Source: Rhodospirillales bacterium
GTDB taxonomy: Bacteria; Pseudomonadota; Alphaproteobacteria; Rhodospirillales; Casp-alpha2
DNA length: 5,843 nt
Assembly (NCBI GenBank): GCA_030727885.1
Contig: JANRAT010000136.1
Location: 1-5,843 of the forward strand
Direction: 5' to 3'
The notes under the pieces were generated by a model that did no database searches, had not been told where the DNA came from, and worked only from the letters and a program-made list of their open reading frames with translations. Of the stretch, positions 5,136 through 5,843 are shown piece after piece. Both the position numbers and the translations under genes were made by a program. Positions within the stretch are counted from its first letter, which is position 1. Every line of letters starts with the position of its first letter.

Positions 5136-5822
5136 TTAAAGGGTTTCAGCCTGATAAAGGCGGCGGTTCAGCAGCATGCTGCCCTTCAGGCCATGCATGG
5201 TTTTGGCAATCGCCAGCACAGCCAGATCAATCAACGGCTCGACGACGATAACCAGCATGTAGGCAGAGCCGAACGACAGTACGCTCGATAGATTTTCAAC
5301 GCCGAAGCCATGACCATAAAGCGCCCAGAAGGCCACCCAGGTCACGATGCCGGCCTGATACATCGTCGACAATGCCAGCGCCTGTCCGTATTTTACATCC
5401 GTATAGGCGGTTCTTTTCGGGATAATCTTACCGGCCAGCAGGCTCATGGCGTAGAGCGGGACCAGCAGGGTCGTCACGTTCATGCCGTACTGCGGCAGAT
5501 CGAAGGGCGCGAAAAACAGCCCCTGGGCAAGCAGACCCAATGCCAGACCAAGCGCTGCCGGTCCGGCACCGAAAATAAGAAACAAGGTTGAACCCAGGAT
5601 CAGATGGACTTCCGACACACCGACCGGGTAATGCGGCAGGACTTCAAAAAAGCCGAAGACCAGCGCCGTCGTTGCGACGGACCGCGCCGCCAGTGACGTG
5701 ATCCCACCATCATGCCTGATGGTGTCGGTGGCCAATTTGGCAGCCAGCCCGATCGAGCCGACAGCCGTCACGTAGCTGACAATGAGTTTCGCGCCGGTAA
5801 CGACGCCAGGTTCCATATGCAT
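5136..5822 (-). CDS. cbiM: CbiM-type energy-coupling factor permease (cobalt/nickel)
   Basis: I place the start at the ATG at 5820-5822 (228 residues), because CbiM/NikM proteins need an N-terminal Met-His segment and here it gives MHMEPG. An AAAGGA-type ribosome site lies about 7-8 bases upstream. The frame continues to the window edge, but those codons lack the family pattern. His2 of MHMEPG and the loop VLPHYPVGVSEVH (H64, H73) are the probable metal ligands, followed by about five further helices and the stretch FAPFDLPQYGMNVTTLLVP. CbiM is the substrate-binding subunit of ECF cobalt/nickel importers and works with CbiN, CbiQ and the CbiO ATPase, which may lie off the right edge. This subtype differs from enterobacterial CbiM, and I recall it in alphaproteobacteria. 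It appears to be the first gene of this group within the window. Confidence 0.9.
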   Translation of the reverse strand: MHMEPGVVTGAKLIVSYVTAVGSIGLAAKLATDTIRHDGGITSLAARSVATTALVFGFFEVLPHYPVGVSEVHLILGSTLFLIFGAGPAALGLALGLLAQGLFFAPFDLPQYGMNVTTLLVPLYAMSLLAGKIIPKRTAYTDVKYGQALALSTMYQAGIVTWVAFWALYGHGFGVENLSSVLSFGSAYMLVIVVEPLIDLAVLAIAKTMHGLKGSMLLNRRLYQAETL

Positions 5823-5843
5823 AGTTTTTTCCTTTCCAAGCAC

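Noticed and set aside
1..5843. CRISPR array or insertion sequence
   Set aside because: No regularly spaced repeats, transposase gene, or paired terminal inverted repeats are visible in the window.

Overview
The window looks like a chromosomal segment of an alphaproteobacterium, possibly a marine Rhodospirillales-like organism. This is inferred from gene content: a NYN plus OST-HTH protein, a small GGW-type membrane protein, a CbiM of the MHxEPG subtype and a PCu(A)C chaperone. Base composition, judged by eye, is uneven. The left third is more AT-rich, the right third (3.9-5.8 kb) is clearly GC-rich, and a strongly AT-rich block lies at about 3.61-3.73 kb.

Left block, plus strand (1-1516): the probable tail of an off-window gene ends at 56. 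After a short intergenic region come three tightly coupled genes: a 70-aa membrane protein, a membrane-anchored Sel1-repeat protein, and a membrane-anchored protein of unknown family. The first two overlap by 8 bp. The third starts from a TTG one base after the preceding stop, behind a good AGGAG. They look like one transcription unit coding for a cell-envelope module of unknown function.

Junction and broken gene (about 1505-2172): the last unknown gene runs directly into the middle of a NYN-domain (LabA/DUF88-like) ribonuclease gene that has lost its start codon and first catalytic strand but keeps the rest, including the C-terminal OST-HTH domain. Both genes look cut by one rearrangement, or by the end of an inserted segment. 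This is the most striking structural feature of the window.

Middle block, minus strand (2181-3469): an FkbM-family SAM-dependent methyltransferase, convergent with the NYN remnant and only 8 bp from it, then a small membrane protein of a recognisable but unnamed type. A 422-bp gene-free stretch follows (3470-3891), with an AT-rich block and several inverted repeats.

Right block, minus strand (3892-5822): a transition-metal handling group, in transcription order a CbiM-type cobalt/nickel permease, a periplasmic PCu(A)C copper chaperone and a HupE/UreJ-type metal permease. The first two are probably co-transcribed (33 bp apart). A rho-independent terminator follows the copper chaperone, and the HupE gene is preceded by two further hairpins and followed by a strong terminator. 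Together the three proteins suggest coordinated supply of Co/Ni to the cytoplasm and Cu to periplasmic cuproenzymes. The other transporter subunits and any metal or cobalamin regulator would lie beyond the right edge.
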